DNA of 64,000 nucleotides, taken from Leptospira saintgironsiae (GTDB lineage Bacteria > Spirochaetota > Leptospiria > Leptospirales > Leptospiraceae). The position numbers and the translations under genes are program-made. The DNA is taken from positions 186,001 through 250,000 of the forward strand of contig NZ_NPDR01000002.1 of the NCBI RefSeq assembly GCF_002811765.1, in the 5' to 3' direction. A model generated the notes under the pieces. It saw only the letters and a list, made by a program, of their open reading frames with translations. It searched no databases and was not told where the DNA came from. Positions 1 through 10,416 of the stretch are shown here, in pieces (within the stretch, counting starts at the first letter, position 1; each line of letters opens with the position of its first letter).

Positions 1-1
1 A

Positions 2-340
2 GTGGGTATGGCTGTGGATGCTAACGTTATTATCTATGAAAGGATCAAAGAAGAACTCGCAGCAGGAAAACATGTTTCTGCAGCAGTTGCTCAAGGTTTT
101 GAGAACGCTTTCTGGACGATCATGGACAGTAACGTTACAACTTTGATCTCAGGTATTTTGATGATCAAACTTGGAAACGGTCCAATCAAAGGATTTGCGA
201 TCACTCTTTGTTGGGGTATCATCACTTCCCTGTTTACCTCCTTGTTCTTGAGTAGAATGATCATGGATCTATTGGTAAACAAATTTGGAGTTCGTAAACT
301 CCAGATAGGATTCAAAAAACTGGAGTCCAAAAATGTTTGA
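2..340 (+). CDS. secD: Protein translocase subunit SecD, C-terminal fragment
   Basis: This is the last 112 or so residues of SecD; the rest lies before the window. SecD and SecF form an inner-membrane complex that uses the proton gradient to help the Sec channel release exported proteins. The fragment carries the conserved stretch GMAVDANVIIYERIKEE of the RND-like membrane domain, followed by two hydrophobic segments (about residues 40-60 and 63-90) and a short basic tail. The stop overlaps the secF start by 8 bases, so the two genes are translationally coupled. The neighbouring full-length SecF supports the call. Confidence 0.93.
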   Translation: MGMAVDANVIIYERIKEELAAGKHVSAAVAQGFENAFWTIMDSNVTTLISGILMIKLGNGPIKGFAITLCWGIITSLFTSLFLSRMIMDLLVNKFGVRKLQIGFKKLESKNV

Positions 341-1271
341 TTTTATAAAATATAAATACGTATCCATTACTTTCTCTACTATCCTGATCGCGGTCGGGTT
401 TGGAGTTACTTTCGGAAAATATGGTGGGTTCGCTACTTCTTTGGATTTTGATGGAGGTTTAAGAGCCGTTGTTGAATTCCCTGAGAATGTAGAACGTAAA
501 AACTTGGAGGAATATTTCTCCACTAAAAACTTAGAAGCTGTTTTGGTCCTAATGGATAAGGATAAAAACGATTATCAAATCGATATCGGTTTGGGATCGG
601 TTGACCAGATCAAACAACTTTATATAGAAAGAAAAGGTAAAGATAGTATCGAAGCCAAACAAGCTTCTGCGATCGATGCATTGATCGGTCTTTTACAAGA
701 AGACTTTAAATTAGAAAAAAAGAAAATCCTATCTGCGAACCAAGTTGGTTCCGTAGTAGGGGCCGAGTTGACTTCCACAGGGGTCTCTCTATTAGCCTTA
801 ACTCTTTTCTTCATCATGATCTATTTGAGCTTCCGTTTCCAATTCAAGTTTGCATTGGGAGCAATCTTAGCTCTAATTCATGACTTGGTGATCACAATCG
901 CGTTTATCGGATTTTTCCAGATTAAGCCGAGCGTTCCTATCATCGCGGCTCTTTTGACATTACTCGGATATTCTATCAACGATACTATCGTGGTATTCGA
1001 CAGGATCCGTGAAAATGCTGGGAACTTAAGAGATACTTTCTCTCAGGTAATCAATCTTTCGATTAACCAAACACTTTCCAGAACTTTCAATACTTCAGTA
1101 GCGACTTTGATTTCCGTGGTTGCGATCATTATCGGTGGAGCAGTAGAGTTGTATGACTTCGCTTATGTTCTTACCTTCGGGATCATTCTTGGAACATTCT
1201 CCTCAGTATTCATTGCAGCACCTCTCGTAGATATCTACGATACTCTGAGTAAGAGGTGGAAACGCTCTTGA
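333..1271 (+). CDS. secF: Protein translocase subunit SecF
   Basis: SecF, partner of SecD in the inner membrane. The 312-residue length is normal. It has an N-terminal membrane segment (about residues 10-28), a periplasmic region of roughly 100 residues, then the conserved block GSVVGAELTSTGVSLL leading into five membrane segments with the signature GYSINDTIVVFDRIREN, typical of SecF. The ATG lies inside the 3' end of secD. The stop overlaps the TTG that I take as the start of ribD, so secD, secF and the riboflavin genes may share a transcript. Confidence 0.95.
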   Translation: MFDFIKYKYVSITFSTILIAVGFGVTFGKYGGFATSLDFDGGLRAVVEFPENVERKNLEEYFSTKNLEAVLVLMDKDKNDYQIDIGLGSVDQIKQLYIERKGKDSIEAKQASAIDALIGLLQEDFKLEKKKILSANQVGSVVGAELTSTGVSLLALTLFFIMIYLSFRFQFKFALGAILALIHDLVITIAFIGFFQIKPSVPIIAALLTLLGYSINDTIVVFDRIRENAGNLRDTFSQVINLSINQTLSRTFNTSVATLISVVAIIIGGAVELYDFAYVLTFGIILGTFSSVFIAAPLVDIYDTLSKRWKRS

Positions 1272-2569
1272 GCGCTCTCCTCCCGGATTCTATTCGGGAG
1301 GAATTGACTCGCTATTCCTTTATCTCCACCGGATATTCTAGCCCGAATCCTCCGGTGGCCTGCGTTTTAGAAGACGCAAATACAGGTGAGATCCTCGCCT
1401 CTGCTTCCACACAAAAAAACGGACAAAACCATGCAGAAAGAGAAGCATATCGTTTGCTTCGAGAAAAATTTCCGAATGGAATATTACCTTCTCATAATGC
1501 ATACGTAACCTTAGAACCTTGCTCTCATTATGGCAAAACCCCTCCTTGTATTGATCTATTTCTGGAAGAAAAACCTGTTCGTTTGGAATACGGATGGAAG
1601 GATCCGAATCCTTTGGTCTCTTCGCGTTCTGGTTTGAGTAAACTAACTGAGATCGGTGTTGATATTATTGAAAATACTGAGTTAGCCGAAATCTCTTCTA
1701 AATTTCTATTTGGTTTCAGATCCAGGATTGAAAGAAGAAGGCCCGCATTTTTACTCAAAACTTCTCTCAGCAAAGAAGGTTATTTCAGTTCAGGAGAAGG
1801 TCTCAGGGAGAAAATATCTTCTTCCGAGTCAGATGTATTTCTTTCTATGCTAAGAGCTAAAGTGGATACGATCTTGGTCGGGCCGAATACTGTGAGAGTA
1901 GACGATCCGGGTTTGGATTTTAGAATACCTTCTTCTTTGCCGAAATTCTCACCACAGATTTTGAGTGTGTCTGAGAATGCCAGTGTGAATCAAAATGCAA
2001 GTGTTAATCTAAATATAGGTAGGAACTCCTGCAAAGGATTTTCCGGACTCGTCTCTGCCGTTTTAAAATATTCTTCTAATCCAGATATACTCCAGATCCA
2101 TAAAGAAAAAGAAAAAGATTATCAACCACTTAGGGTTTTCTTTTTGCCGGATCAAAATTTTATCAGCCAAAACTTTTTAGAAAAGCAAAATCAGATAAAC
2201 GATCGTGTCGGAAAGAAGAACGCTGCATTCTTCTTGGATGAGAAAAAATCTTACGATCCGAAATTCTTAAGTGTATTAGAAAACCTTTCTAAGTTTCCGT
2301 TAGAGAAGGTTTCTTTCTCCGATATCACAAGAATTTTAGAAGTTTTACATTCTTGGGAGATCAACACTGCACTCGTAGAAGGTGGAAATTTTCTGTACAA
2401 ACTATTTTCTCCCATACTTTCGGAAGATGATGCAATCTTACAAATCAGATCGAATACTGTTTCTTTTCCAAAAGGAATCTTGCCTGAATGGAAGGGAAAA
2501 TTTTCCATGGAATGGAAGGCAGAACTTGGTTCTGATCTTTGGGAGTTGGGAAGATGTTCACTGGACTAA
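1268..2569 (+). CDS. ribD: Bifunctional riboflavin biosynthesis deaminase/reductase RibD
   Basis: RibD converts the first pyrimidine intermediate of riboflavin synthesis by deamination, then side-chain reduction. The N-terminal deaminase carries the zinc motifs NHAERE and [12 protein letters not shown]. The C-terminal NADPH reductase shows [16 protein letters not shown] and [12 protein letters not shown]. At about 433 residues it is longer than the usual 360-380. The extra length sits inside the reductase domain, between DDPGLDFR and PLRVFFLPD, and includes a small internal repeat ([10 protein letters not shown]). I place the start at TTG 1268, overlapping the secF stop, because GAGGTG at 1253-1258 is well spaced from it. 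An in-frame GTG at 1256 would lack a ribosome-binding site. Confidence 0.92.
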   Translation: MSALLPDSIREELTRYSFISTGYSSPNPPVACVLEDANTGEILASASTQKNGQNHAEREAYRLLREKFPNGILPSHNAYVTLEPCSHYGKTPPCIDLFLEEKPVRLEYGWKDPNPLVSSRSGLSKLTEIGVDIIENTELAEISSKFLFGFRSRIERRRPAFLLKTSLSKEGYFSSGEGLREKISSSESDVFLSMLRAKVDTILVGPNTVRVDDPGLDFRIPSSLPKFSPQILSVSENASVNQNASVNLNIGRNSCKGFSGLVSAVLKYSSNPDILQIHKEKEKDYQPLRVFFLPDQNFISQNFLEKQNQINDRVGKKNAAFFLDEKKSYDPKFLSVLENLSKFPLEKVSFSDITRILEVLHSWEINTALVEGGNFLYKLFSPILSEDDAILQIRSNTVSFPKGILPEWKGKFSMEWKAELGSDLWELGRCSLD

Positions 2570-3159
2570 TAGAGACTACCGGAAAAATTGAATCCGTCCA
2601 AGACACTGGAGATGGTAAAATATTTAAGGTAATAACTACCTGGAAAGATCCTGATCTTAAAAACGGTGACTCTATTTCGGTCAACGGCGCCTGCCATACT
2701 GTAACTTCTTTCCAAGACGCAGGAAACAAATTCGAGTTTTATTCTTCTTATAAAACTTTAGAGCTCACCAATTTCGGATCTTTTCAAGTAGGAACAAAAA
2801 TCAATTTAGAAAGATCAGTCCAGCCTCATACCAGAATGGGTGGACATTTTGTGACTGGCCATGTGGATCTAACAGGTACTATTCTTCTTTCCGAAGAAAA
2901 AGATTCAGGCAAAGTCAGAAGGTTCGTAATTTCTCATGATCCTTCTTTCACCAAATATTTTGCGGTCCGGGGTAGCGTAACTGTAGACGGAATTTCTCTC
3001 ACCATAGTGGATTCTAAACCGGGAGAGTTTGAACTAGTTTTGATCCCAGAGACTCTTATTGTCACCAATGCCTCGGAAGCATGGAAAGTCAGGGCCAAGG
3101 TAAACTTAGAGGTAGACCTGATCGCGAGATATTTAGAGCAACTCGGTAATTATAAATAG
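2554..3159 (+). CDS. ribE: Riboflavin synthase, alpha subunit
   Basis: Riboflavin synthase dismutates two molecules of 6,7-dimethyl-8-ribityllumazine to riboflavin. The protein begins with the family hallmark [10 protein letters not shown] and holds two similar lumazine-binding beta-barrel halves ([14 protein letters not shown] and [24 protein letters not shown] marks the second). The length of 201 residues is standard. The ATG at 2554 lies within the 3' end of ribD, with GGGAG at 2541-2545 upstream as a ribosome-binding site; a TTG at 2539 would only add residues before the invariant MFTGLIE. It is the second gene of the riboflavin cluster. Confidence 0.96.
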   Translation: MFTGLIETTGKIESVQDTGDGKIFKVITTWKDPDLKNGDSISVNGACHTVTSFQDAGNKFEFYSSYKTLELTNFGSFQVGTKINLERSVQPHTRMGGHFVTGHVDLTGTILLSEEKDSGKVRRFVISHDPSFTKYFAVRGSVTVDGISLTIVDSKPGEFELVLIPETLIVTNASEAWKVRAKVNLEVDLIARYLEQLGNYK

Positions 3160-3278
3160 ACCGGGAGTCGTTCCCAAAACTGTATCCTTGGTTCGAATTA
3201 CCAACTATCAGTCTCACTTTTCCGGGCCGGCCAGGATTTATCATGGAAAAAAAACAGTCCAAGAAATGAGGTGGAATC

Positions 3279-4484
3279 ATGATCGGCTCCATTGAACAGG
3301 CAATCGAAGATATAAAAGCGGGGAAGATGATCATTCTCGTGGATTCCGAAGATCGGGAAAACGAGGGGGATCTGGTTTGCGCCGCCGAATTCACTGATAA
3401 AGAAAAGGTGAATTTTATGGCCACCTACGGAAGGGGCTTAATTTGTTTTCCTATGGAGGGAGACAGACTCAGACAACTCGGTCTGAACAGAATGGTGGAC
3501 GACCTGAGTTTGGGCGACAAACACGGGACAGCATTCACAGTTTCCGTAGATGCAAAGAATGGAACTACTACTGGGATTTCTGCCCAGGATAGAGCGACTA
3601 CAATCCAAGTACTTATAGATCCTAAAACCACTCCAGGCGACTTGATGAAACCTGGCCATTTATTTCCTTTACAAGCGGTTTCGGGAGGAGTGCTCAGAAG
3701 AGCGGGCCACACCGAGGCATCTGTAGATCTTTCAAAACTTGCGGGACTTTATCCTGCGGCTGTGATCTGCGAGATTATGAATGATGATGGAACAATGTCC
3801 CGTCTTCCTGATTTGGAAAAATTCGCCGAAAAGCACGGACTGAATATTTACACAATCGAAGATCTGATCCGTTACAGAAGGAAAAAAGAAAATCTAATTC
3901 ATTTGGAAGTGGAGACAACTCTTCCTACTGAATATGGAGATTTTTCTGTCAGAGCTTATTCTACCATCATAGACGATAAGGTCCATGTTGCATTAGTAAA
4001 AGGTAAAATTGATAAGAACGAACCTATAATGGTCCGCGTACATTCCGAGTGTTTTACCGGGGATATTTTCGGAAGCGGACGTTGTGATTGTGGACCTCAA
4101 CTCCATTCTGCACTTTCTATGATCGCTCAGGAAGGGAAGGGAATTCTTCTCTATATGAGACAAGAAGGTAGAGGGATCGGTCTTATTAACAAACTCAAAG
4201 CTTATAATATGCAGGACCAAGGTTTGGATACTGTAGAAGCTAACGAGAAATTAGGATTTGCTCCTGACCTCCGTGAATATGGAGTGGGCGCTCAGATCCT
4301 AAAAGAAATTGGAGTTGGTAAGATGAAACTTCTTACTAATAATCCTCGTAAGATTGTTGGTTTGGAAGGTTATGGTCTGGAAGTTACGGATCGAATTCCT
4401 ATAGAGATTAAACCTACAGGAAATAATCACCACTATCTATTCACGAAAAAAATGAGAATGGGGCATTTACTCGGACTGAACTAA
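3279..4484 (+). CDS. ribBA: Bifunctional DHBP synthase / GTP cyclohydrolase II
   Basis: The N-terminal half (about residues 1-200) is 3,4-dihydroxy-2-butanone-4-phosphate synthase, with [16 protein letters not shown] and the substrate motif [14 protein letters not shown]. The C-terminal half is GTP cyclohydrolase II, with [21 protein letters not shown] carrying the zinc cysteines and RQEGRGIGL. Together they make both precursors of the lumazine. The 401-residue length fits RibBA. It follows ribE after a 119-base gap in which I see no FMN-riboswitch-like structure. Its stop overlaps the convergent pdxH stop by 4 bases. Confidence 0.96.
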   Translation: MIGSIEQAIEDIKAGKMIILVDSEDRENEGDLVCAAEFTDKEKVNFMATYGRGLICFPMEGDRLRQLGLNRMVDDLSLGDKHGTAFTVSVDAKNGTTTGISAQDRATTIQVLIDPKTTPGDLMKPGHLFPLQAVSGGVLRRAGHTEASVDLSKLAGLYPAAVICEIMNDDGTMSRLPDLEKFAEKHGLNIYTIEDLIRYRRKKENLIHLEVETTLPTEYGDFSVRAYSTIIDDKVHVALVKGKIDKNEPIMVRVHSECFTGDIFGSGRCDCGPQLHSALSMIAQEGKGILLYMRQEGRGIGLINKLKAYNMQDQGLDTVEANEKLGFAPDLREYGVGAQILKEIGVGKMKLLTNNPRKIVGLEGYGLEVTDRIPIEIKPTGNNHHYLFTKKMRMGHLLGLN

Positions 4485-5122
4485 GGTTGTAGTCTGATTT
4501 TTGCCCAAGAGCCGCTTTCTTTTTGGAATAAGATCCGATCATGTAAGCGGCTTCTTCGTCCCTGCCAAAATTCTATTTCAGAAGCTTCTAATATATATCC
4601 TCCCCAGTTTTCTGGTAAAGGAACAGTTTTGCCTTCATACTTTAGTTTGAGCTCTTCATAATGTTTATCTAAAATAGATCTATCATTAACAGGGTCACTC
4701 TGAGAAGAAGCGAGTGCTCCTATTTGGCTCGCAAATGGTCTGGAATGAAAATAGTTTTCTGAATTTTCTCTGGAAACTTTAGAGATCTTTCCTCTGATAC
4801 GGACCTGTCTTTCTAATTCTGCCCAAAAAAATACCAAACAAGCATTTGGATTCGATTCTAATTCTTTTCCCTTGGCGCTTTGGTAATTTGTATAAAATTG
4901 GAATCCTTCTTTTTCGATCCCTTTTAGTAAAACGATCCTTGCATCAGGCATTCCATCTTTTCGAACAGTTGCCAATGTCATAGCAGTTGGTTCTCTTACT
5001 TCTGAATGGACAGCTTGGTCGAACCAAGTTTTGAAAAAATCGATGGGAGAATCTCCGATATCTTTTTCGTCCAGAGAAGCTTTACTGTATTCGTTACGGA
5101 TATCAGAGATCTTATTTTCCAT
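4481..5122 (-). CDS. pdxH: Pyridoxamine 5'-phosphate oxidase
   Basis: An FMN enzyme that oxidises pyridoxine- or pyridoxamine-5'-phosphate to pyridoxal phosphate. Family blocks visible are [52 protein letters not shown] and the C-terminal [24 protein letters not shown], which holds the substrate-binding WQGRxSRLHDR. The length of 213 residues is typical. It runs convergent with ribBA. The FMN product of the riboflavin genes next door is its cofactor, but the genes are on opposite strands, so a shared regulation is not implied. Only 5 bases separate it from the upstream prepilin peptidase. Confidence 0.95.
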   Translation of the reverse strand: MENKISDIRNEYSKASLDEKDIGDSPIDFFKTWFDQAVHSEVREPTAMTLATVRKDGMPDARIVLLKGIEKEGFQFYTNYQSAKGKELESNPNACLVFFWAELERQVRIRGKISKVSRENSENYFHSRPFASQIGALASSQSDPVNDRSILDKHYEELKLKYEGKTVPLPENWGGYILEASEIEFWQGRRSRLHDRILFQKESGSWAKIRLQP

Positions 5123-5127
5123 ATTTC

Positions 5128-5973
5128 TTATAGAATGAGATCTGCCCAGTTGGGAAGTAAACCTGAATTTGAAAGCATTCTACCCAGAAATGTCAATACT
5201 AGGCCGATCGAAAAATACACTCCCATCGGGATCGGAACTTGTCTGAGACTTTCGCCTTTTTTTCTTTTCAGGACAGTGATAATGATCGCGATCCCATAGG
5301 AAGAATTTAAGAAGAAGATCCACCAAGGATGCATGCTCAAAAATGCAAATGCCGGAGCAAATATCGCATCCGCAAATCCCATACTCGCTGGAAATATAAA
5401 ATATATTAAGAAGAATACGGCGGAGAAGGAAACGTACAAGATCAATTCTGCTTTGCCCGGAACAGAATCGAATAATAGATAATTTGCTAATGCTCCAAAC
5501 AGAACGATAAACGGCAAATTTTCATAATCCAAAGAAAACTTTTTGAAGTCTGTGCTTGCCGCGACTAATAGATGTCCGCATAAAGCTACAAATGCAAAAC
5601 TACCCAATAATTTTCCGGAAAGAAGAAAGGAGGCTACAAACAATAATCCGAATATTGCCTCGCATAAAGAATATAAGGGATTGATTGGAGTTTTGCAACT
5701 GCTGCATTCTTTTTTAGAGATCCAATATCCGAATACTGGAATGATTGCAGCACCTTTGATCTGTGTTCCACAGGATTCGCAGGCAGAAGGTTCTATTAGG
5801 ATTTTCTTAAGTCTGAAAAGTTTAGAACCAATCTTTCTTTCTTTTCCATAATAGAATCTAAGGATCCTATAAGCTAAGGTAGAATAAAAACTTCCCATGG
5901 AGAAGGAGACTAAAACGCCTCCAATCCATATGAAAAAGATTAAATATGGGAATTCGGAATAGTACTCCGCCAA
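5128..5973 (-). CDS. Type IV prepilin leader peptidase (A24 family)
   Basis: A polytopic membrane protein of 281 residues matching type IV prepilin peptidases, which cleave and often N-methylate pilin-like precursors. Two CxxC pairs, CESC and CSSC, sit about 25 residues apart in the first cytoplasmic loop, as in PilD. The two catalytic aspartates fit AASTDFKKF and GFADAIF. About seven hydrophobic segments follow the pattern of the family. It lies between the aminotransferase and pdxH with gaps under 10 bases, so it is probably co-transcribed with both. No pilin gene is visible in the window. Confidence 0.85.
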   Translation of the reverse strand: MAEYYSEFPYLIFFIWIGGVLVSFSMGSFYSTLAYRILRFYYGKERKIGSKLFRLKKILIEPSACESCGTQIKGAAIIPVFGYWISKKECSSCKTPINPLYSLCEAIFGLLFVASFLLSGKLLGSFAFVALCGHLLVAASTDFKKFSLDYENLPFIVLFGALANYLLFDSVPGKAELILYVSFSAVFFLIYFIFPASMGFADAIFAPAFAFLSMHPWWIFFLNSSYGIAIIITVLKRKKGESLRQVPIPMGVYFSIGLVLTFLGRMLSNSGLLPNWADLIL

Positions 5974-5982
5974 AATTTTCTC

Positions 5983-7098
5983 TTAAGAAGCCAGTTCTTT
6001 TAGTGCAGTTATGCCTCGTTTCAGATTCTCCCATTCGGAAGCGAAACTGATACGAATATATTCTTTGGAATCTACGAATATATAACCAGGAACTAAGATC
6101 AGGCCTTTTTCTTTTACAGCTCTTACAACAAAATCATCGTCCTTCTCCTTTATTTTTAAGAAGAAGTAGAATGCACCCCCGCTTTTTTTCAGCTGGTAAT
6201 GATCCTTTAAATTTTCGTAAACATAATCCCTTTTTTCCTTATAATCATCTATATAAGGTTGCATCTCAGTTTTGAGAGCTTCTATTCCCATCCATTGGGT
6301 TACAGAAGGTGCACAAACCAAAGTATATTGCTGCAAAGTTGTTAATGTTTTTATAATAGGAGCAGGAGCGACTATGGATGCAAGTCTAAGTCCAGTCATA
6401 CTATATGTTTTAGAAAATCCGGAAAGAGTGATTGCTCTTTCATAAAAAGATCCAACAGATAAGAAAGACTTATCATAATCGAACTTTTCATAAATCTCGT
6501 CTGAGATCAGATAAGCTCCCGTTTTTTCTGCAAGTTCAGCAAGTGCAGTTAATTGTTTTTTAGTTAAAACAGTTCCGGTAGGGTTAGAAGGAGTGGAGAA
6601 GATAATGATCTTTAACTTCTTATCCTTGAATACATTCAGATCTTCAGGTTGGAAATCTTCAGAGATCGTATTCATCTTCCCGCCGTAAATTTTGATATAA
6701 GCAGGATACATTAAGAAGTGAGGAGTTACTACAAGACACTCATCTCCTTCGTTTAAAAGAGAATTGAAAAGTAATAAAAACGCGGAGCTGATACCTGAAG
6801 TAACTAAAAGGCGATCTGGGCTTGCGTAATCGATCCCGTTTTCCTGTTTGTATTTTTGAGAAAGAGCTTCTTTTAGTTCTGGAATTCCTGCGGTTAAAGT
6901 ATAAGCAGTTTTTCCGTCACGTAAGGCTTTGACTCCAGCTTCTACAATATTAGGAGGACAAGGAAAATGAGGTTGTCCAATGGAAAGATTGATCGGGTCT
7001 TTTAATGTCCCGGCAAGTTCGAATGCTTTTCGGATGGCTGAGGAATCCAAACCTTGGATTCTTTGCGCTAGTACATAATCAAGGGTACTCTGGCTCAT
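5983..7098 (-). CDS. PLP-dependent aminotransferase, aspartate/aromatic type
   Basis: A fold-type I aminotransferase of 371 residues. Visible motifs are FSTPSNPTGTVL (substrate/PLP contacts), LISDEIYEKFDY (PLP aspartate and tyrosine) and LSGFSKTYSMTGLRL, with the Schiff-base lysine in SKTYSMTG. The C-terminal RISFA holds the carboxylate-binding arginine. It resembles aspartate aminotransferases of the AspC Ib group, but the substrate cannot be settled from motifs. It is the first gene of the minus-strand run with the prepilin peptidase and pdxH, a PLP-supply gene. The leader region upstream (7099-7352) holds an intergenic repeat element. Confidence 0.88.
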   Translation of the reverse strand: MSQSTLDYVLAQRIQGLDSSAIRKAFELAGTLKDPINLSIGQPHFPCPPNIVEAGVKALRDGKTAYTLTAGIPELKEALSQKYKQENGIDYASPDRLLVTSGISSAFLLLFNSLLNEGDECLVVTPHFLMYPAYIKIYGGKMNTISEDFQPEDLNVFKDKKLKIIIFSTPSNPTGTVLTKKQLTALAELAEKTGAYLISDEIYEKFDYDKSFLSVGSFYERAITLSGFSKTYSMTGLRLASIVAPAPIIKTLTTLQQYTLVCAPSVTQWMGIEALKTEMQPYIDDYKEKRDYVYENLKDHYQLKKSGGAFYFFLKIKEKDDDFVVRAVKEKGLILVPGYIFVDSKEYIRISFASEWENLKRGITALKELAS

Positions 7099-7164
7099 AT
7101 AAATACGCTAATGTGAAAGCCGTTTGACGAACAAACGGAAATTACATCTGCCTAATGTTTTTTT

Positions 7165-7250
7165 CACGCAGAGTCGCGAAGTCGCAAAGAGTTGCGATGT
7201 TGGAATTCCTACAACATACCCTCTGTGTTCTCCGTGTTCTCTGTGCGAAA
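7165..7250. repeat. Intergenic repeat element, copy 1
   Basis: A non-coding element between divergent genes. The ends are imperfect inverted copies of each other: TTTCACGCAGAG at the left and CTCTGTGCGAAA at the right, matching at 10 of 12 positions. The centre holds GGAATTCCTAC, shared with the copy near 46.58 kb. The string GCGATGTWGGAATTCCTAC occurs in both. An open reading frame over it (7192-7401) is an artefact of the repeat. Confidence 0.7.
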
Positions 7251-7352
7251 TTCGTTAGTGTCTCCAAAGATCAGTTGGAGTTCCCAACCAATCGTTCTCA
7301 GAAATACTGAAATGAGATTGCCTCGGAATTCCACTTTCCGGATCTTGGGGAC

Positions 7353-10300
7353 ATGGATACAATTTCAATCGCCGGCATCAAAGTACCTAAGTCTAAATTA
7401 GGAAATAACTCCGGCTCTTTAGGTTCCGATCTGGTGGAAACAGATTCCACGATTAGGAATTTGCAAAATATTCTGTATCCTCTTCTGGAATCTCGCCCTG
7501 TACTTCTTGTTGGAGATGCTGGGGTAGGTAAAAACGCACTTATCTATTATATTAATTTCAAAAGAAATCATCCAACTGCAAGATTTAGTTTTAACGAAGA
7601 TACTCTTCCAGAAGATCTGATCGGTTCTTATCGTTTACTCTTGGATGGAAAAGGTTTCGCTTGGGGAGATGGGCCATTAACTTCTGCAGTTAGAAGTGGT
7701 GCAAGTTTTGTGGCGGATGAAATGAACCTTTGTCCACCTCATATCATCAAACGTTTTTCTACAGTCTATGAATCCAATTATCTAGAGCTGATCGAAGGTG
7801 ATGGAACTCGTATCCATGGTGCAGAAGGTTTTAATTTTATAGGAACCCAGAACCCTTCCGAAGGATTTGAAGGACGTAAACCACTTCCTTTCGATATCAC
7901 AAGATATTATTCTACAGTATTTATAGATCCTCATACTCCTGACGAGATCTTGTTCATCTTAGGAAAATTATATCCGAATATGGACACTGATATTCTCAAA
8001 TCATGTATCCGTATTTCTTTAGAGACCGAGACAAAAGTAGTTTCAGGTAGTTTAGGAAAAGGTGATTTAGAAAAATATCACTTCAATATCCGAAATCTTA
8101 AAAAACTTTGTAATCGTATCCTGGCTTTAAAAGCAGATCAACCTGAGCTTAGATTCAGAGAACTCTGGAATTTTTACGTAGAACCATTCCGCAAGGAAGA
8201 TGATCGCAATTCTCAAATTGAACTTCTACTCAAAGAAACTGGATTAAAATCCAAGCCGAATCTTCCTGAGCCTAAATTCGAAGTGCATAAGGGATCTTTA
8301 TTCTGTAACGATAAGGAAATCCATATTACCAACGAAAATACTGCAAAAGAAATTCTATCTTCTGTTCCAATGCCTTTAAAACTAAGAGAGTTTGCGGAGA
8401 AGGTTTACTCTGCAGTTCAATTTAAAGAAAACGTTCTGATAGAATATTCTGAAGAGCAAGATCCTCAGCTCATTCTACCTTTATTTACTGAGATCAGCGG
8501 GGTTCCTTTGGAAGCGGTTCATCTTTGTAAAGGCATCCATACTGCAGATATTATTGGTGCATTAAAGCCGATCGCAGGATCTCAAGTAGGTTGGGTTGAT
8601 GGTCCTCTTACTAAAGGGATTAGAGAAGGTGGAAATATCCTGATCACAAACCTGGAAGCTGCGGGTGCAGAATTAGTAGAAAAATTGAATATGCTTACGG
8701 ATGATGCAAGAGCGCTTGTTCTTCCTCCTGAAAGTTCCGAAGATAAACCTCTTTCTTTAAAGGAAGATTCTCGTATCTTTGCACTTAAATTATTCAGAAA
8801 GACTAAGTCTACTCCTACTATTTCCAGAGCATTCCGTAACAGATTTACTTCTGTTCTATTCCCTGAGCTGGAAGATATTGCAACACTTAAAGAAATCTTA
8901 AACTTCTATCTGCCGGAAGGAGATCTTGTCTCTAAAATGGCGGAGTTTCATACCAAGATTAAGGATCTTGCCAAAAAGAGAACCATTGGTTCTGCAAATT
9001 TGATGCCTTATACATTCGGACTTTCTAATCTTCTACAATGGAAGGATCATATTCTTCGTTATGCAGATGAGTCTCTCGGAAAAGAGGGACTACGTGAAAT
9101 TGCACTTAGAGGCGGAAAGATCGCTTACTCTAACCAAGTTTCAGATCCTGGAGAGAGAAAAGAGTTGGAGAGAATTTTAGAATTCTCCTTATCAGGAATC
9201 GAGATTGTATCGGACTTCTTCCAAACTTTGGAGGATAAGAAAAAAAAAACTCTGACCCCTTCTACCGAAATAGAAAAGAAACGTTGGTGGGATCCAGAAC
9301 TTCATAAGAGAGAACCTCTTACTGGAAAAGCGGAACTCAAAAACTCGGGAAGAGAATTAAGGGAAGGCCTGGAGATCAATACTCCTGAAACAGGTGGCCA
9401 AAGAAAAGAAGGACCTGATGCCTGGTACGGACAAGAGACCAGAGGAAACATGGGCCAAGGTGAACCTGCAGGCGGAGGTGGAGCCTGGGGTTATCGCACT
9501 GAAGAATTATACAAAGCATTCTTAGCAAAACGTAGAATACTTTGGGAATACACAATCCAAACAAGCATCAAAGAATTTAAGGAAGTATTCGGACGCAGTT
9601 TGGAAGAGGTAGAACTGAATCTTGAAAGACTTTTTGATCCGGAGATAGATATCAACCGGATGTATAGAAGCGAAGGTTCTCGCATTGACACTCGAAAATA
9701 TATATCCTTTCTCTCCGGAAAAGGGGACTCTAAAGTATTCGATAAGACTACAATCGATAAGGACGAGGAAAAACTAAAAGGTGTAGAAGTTGCCTTTCTG
9801 GTTTCCAAGTCCCGTAGGATCTTCAACTTCGAATATTCAGTCGCTACATTATCCGCTATGCTCTCCAGCGCTCATATCTTGGATGAACATGATGTAAACT
9901 TCTCCGTAACAGCTTATTCGGATAGAATGAACCGAAAAGACAGGATCGATCTAGTCCAAGTGAAACGAATGGACGAATACTTCGATTCTAAGAAGGAAGA
10001 AGAGATGTTTGATTCTATCCGATCCGACTGGCAAGGGGATTCAATCGAAGAATACCAGCTCTTAGAACAGATAGAATCCTACTTTTCCCCGGAGGCCCAG
10101 ACGAAAATACTGGTTATGATTTCGGACTTTAGGGGACAAAGGGGTAAAACGGAGATCGAACACGAGATCCAATCCCGAGACAATAAACGTCTAAAGGCAG
10201 AGATCCTTAAACATTCGAATAAAAATTACGTGTTTTTGGGTGTGGGACTCGGACGCAGATATATTGCGGAGCATTTATTTCCGGATTCTATCCAAATCAC

Positions 10301-10382
10301 TTCTGAAAACTTTTATAATATGCCGAATTTAATCGGAGCAGAACTGGGAAGATTGATCCTCACTCACCATTCTTCCCGATAA
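7353..10382 (+). CDS. Midasin-like tandem AAA+ ATPase with C-terminal vWA-like domain
   Basis: A 1009-residue protein of unknown cellular role. Residues about 30-300 form an AAA_5/MoxR-type ATPase: Walker A GDAGVGKN near residue 54, [18 protein letters not shown], Walker B FVADEMN near 120, and [15 protein letters not shown]. Residues about 340-560 repeat the same fold ([38 protein letters not shown]) without a Walker A, so only the first module should bind ATP in the usual way. A charged Gly-rich linker (about 650-720) leads to a C-terminal vWA-like domain from about 810 ([25 protein letters not shown]) with a degenerate MIDAS. AAA_5 modules plus C-terminal vWA is the layout of midasin. The ATG follows GGGGAC. 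It has its own leader and is not overlapped by neighbours. Confidence 0.85.
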   Translation: MDTISIAGIKVPKSKLGNNSGSLGSDLVETDSTIRNLQNILYPLLESRPVLLVGDAGVGKNALIYYINFKRNHPTARFSFNEDTLPEDLIGSYRLLLDGKGFAWGDGPLTSAVRSGASFVADEMNLCPPHIIKRFSTVYESNYLELIEGDGTRIHGAEGFNFIGTQNPSEGFEGRKPLPFDITRYYSTVFIDPHTPDEILFILGKLYPNMDTDILKSCIRISLETETKVVSGSLGKGDLEKYHFNIRNLKKLCNRILALKADQPELRFRELWNFYVEPFRKEDDRNSQIELLLKETGLKSKPNLPEPKFEVHKGSLFCNDKEIHITNENTAKEILSSVPMPLKLREFAEKVYSAVQFKENVLIEYSEEQDPQLILPLFTEISGVPLEAVHLCKGIHTADIIGALKPIAGSQVGWVDGPLTKGIREGGNILITNLEAAGAELVEKLNMLTDDARALVLPPESSEDKPLSLKEDSRIFALKLFRKTKSTPTISRAFRNRFTSVLFPELEDIATLKEILNFYLPEGDLVSKMAEFHTKIKDLAKKRTIGSANLMPYTFGLSNLLQWKDHILRYADESLGKEGLREIALRGGKIAYSNQVSDPGERKELERILEFSLSGIEIVSDFFQTLEDKKKKTLTPSTEIEKKRWWDPELHKREPLTGKAELKNSGRELREGLEINTPETGGQRKEGPDAWYGQETRGNMGQGEPAGGGGAWGYRTEELYKAFLAKRRILWEYTIQTSIKEFKEVFGRSLEEVELNLERLFDPEIDINRMYRSEGSRIDTRKYISFLSGKGDSKVFDKTTIDKDEEKLKGVEVAFLVSKSRRIFNFEYSVATLSAMLSSAHILDEHDVNFSVTAYSDRMNRKDRIDLVQVKRMDEYFDSKKEEEMFDSIRSDWQGDSIEEYQLLEQIESYFSPEAQTKILVMISDFRGQRGKTEIEHEIQSRDNKRLKAEILKHSNKNYVFLGVGLGRRYIAEHLFPDSIQITSENFYNMPNLIGAELGRLILTHHSSR

Positions 10383-10388
10383 CGGTAA

Positions 10389-10407
10389 GCGCGGGTTAAT
10401 CCCGCGC
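10389..10407 (+). promoter_or_regulatory. Perfect GC hairpin in the smpB leader
   Basis: A 7-bp perfect inverted repeat, GCGCGGG and CCCGCGC, with a TTAAT loop. It starts 7 bases after the stop of the AAA+ gene and ends 9 bases before the smpB ATG, with no T tract. The candidate ribosome-binding site GGGAA (10410-10414) lies directly at its 3' foot. It could be an RNA-end-protecting or translation-modulating hairpin, or a poor terminator. Confidence 0.5.
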
Positions 10408-10416
10408 CTGGGAACT

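Noticed and set aside
3160..3278. A possible FMN riboswitch between ribE and ribBA
   Set aside because: No conserved RFN-element segments are visible, and the stretch is too short for the usual structure plus expression platform.
7192..7401. A 69-residue open frame over the first repeat element
   Set aside because: It lies in the repeat and runs into the start of the AAA+ gene; no ribosome-binding site and no recognisable protein.
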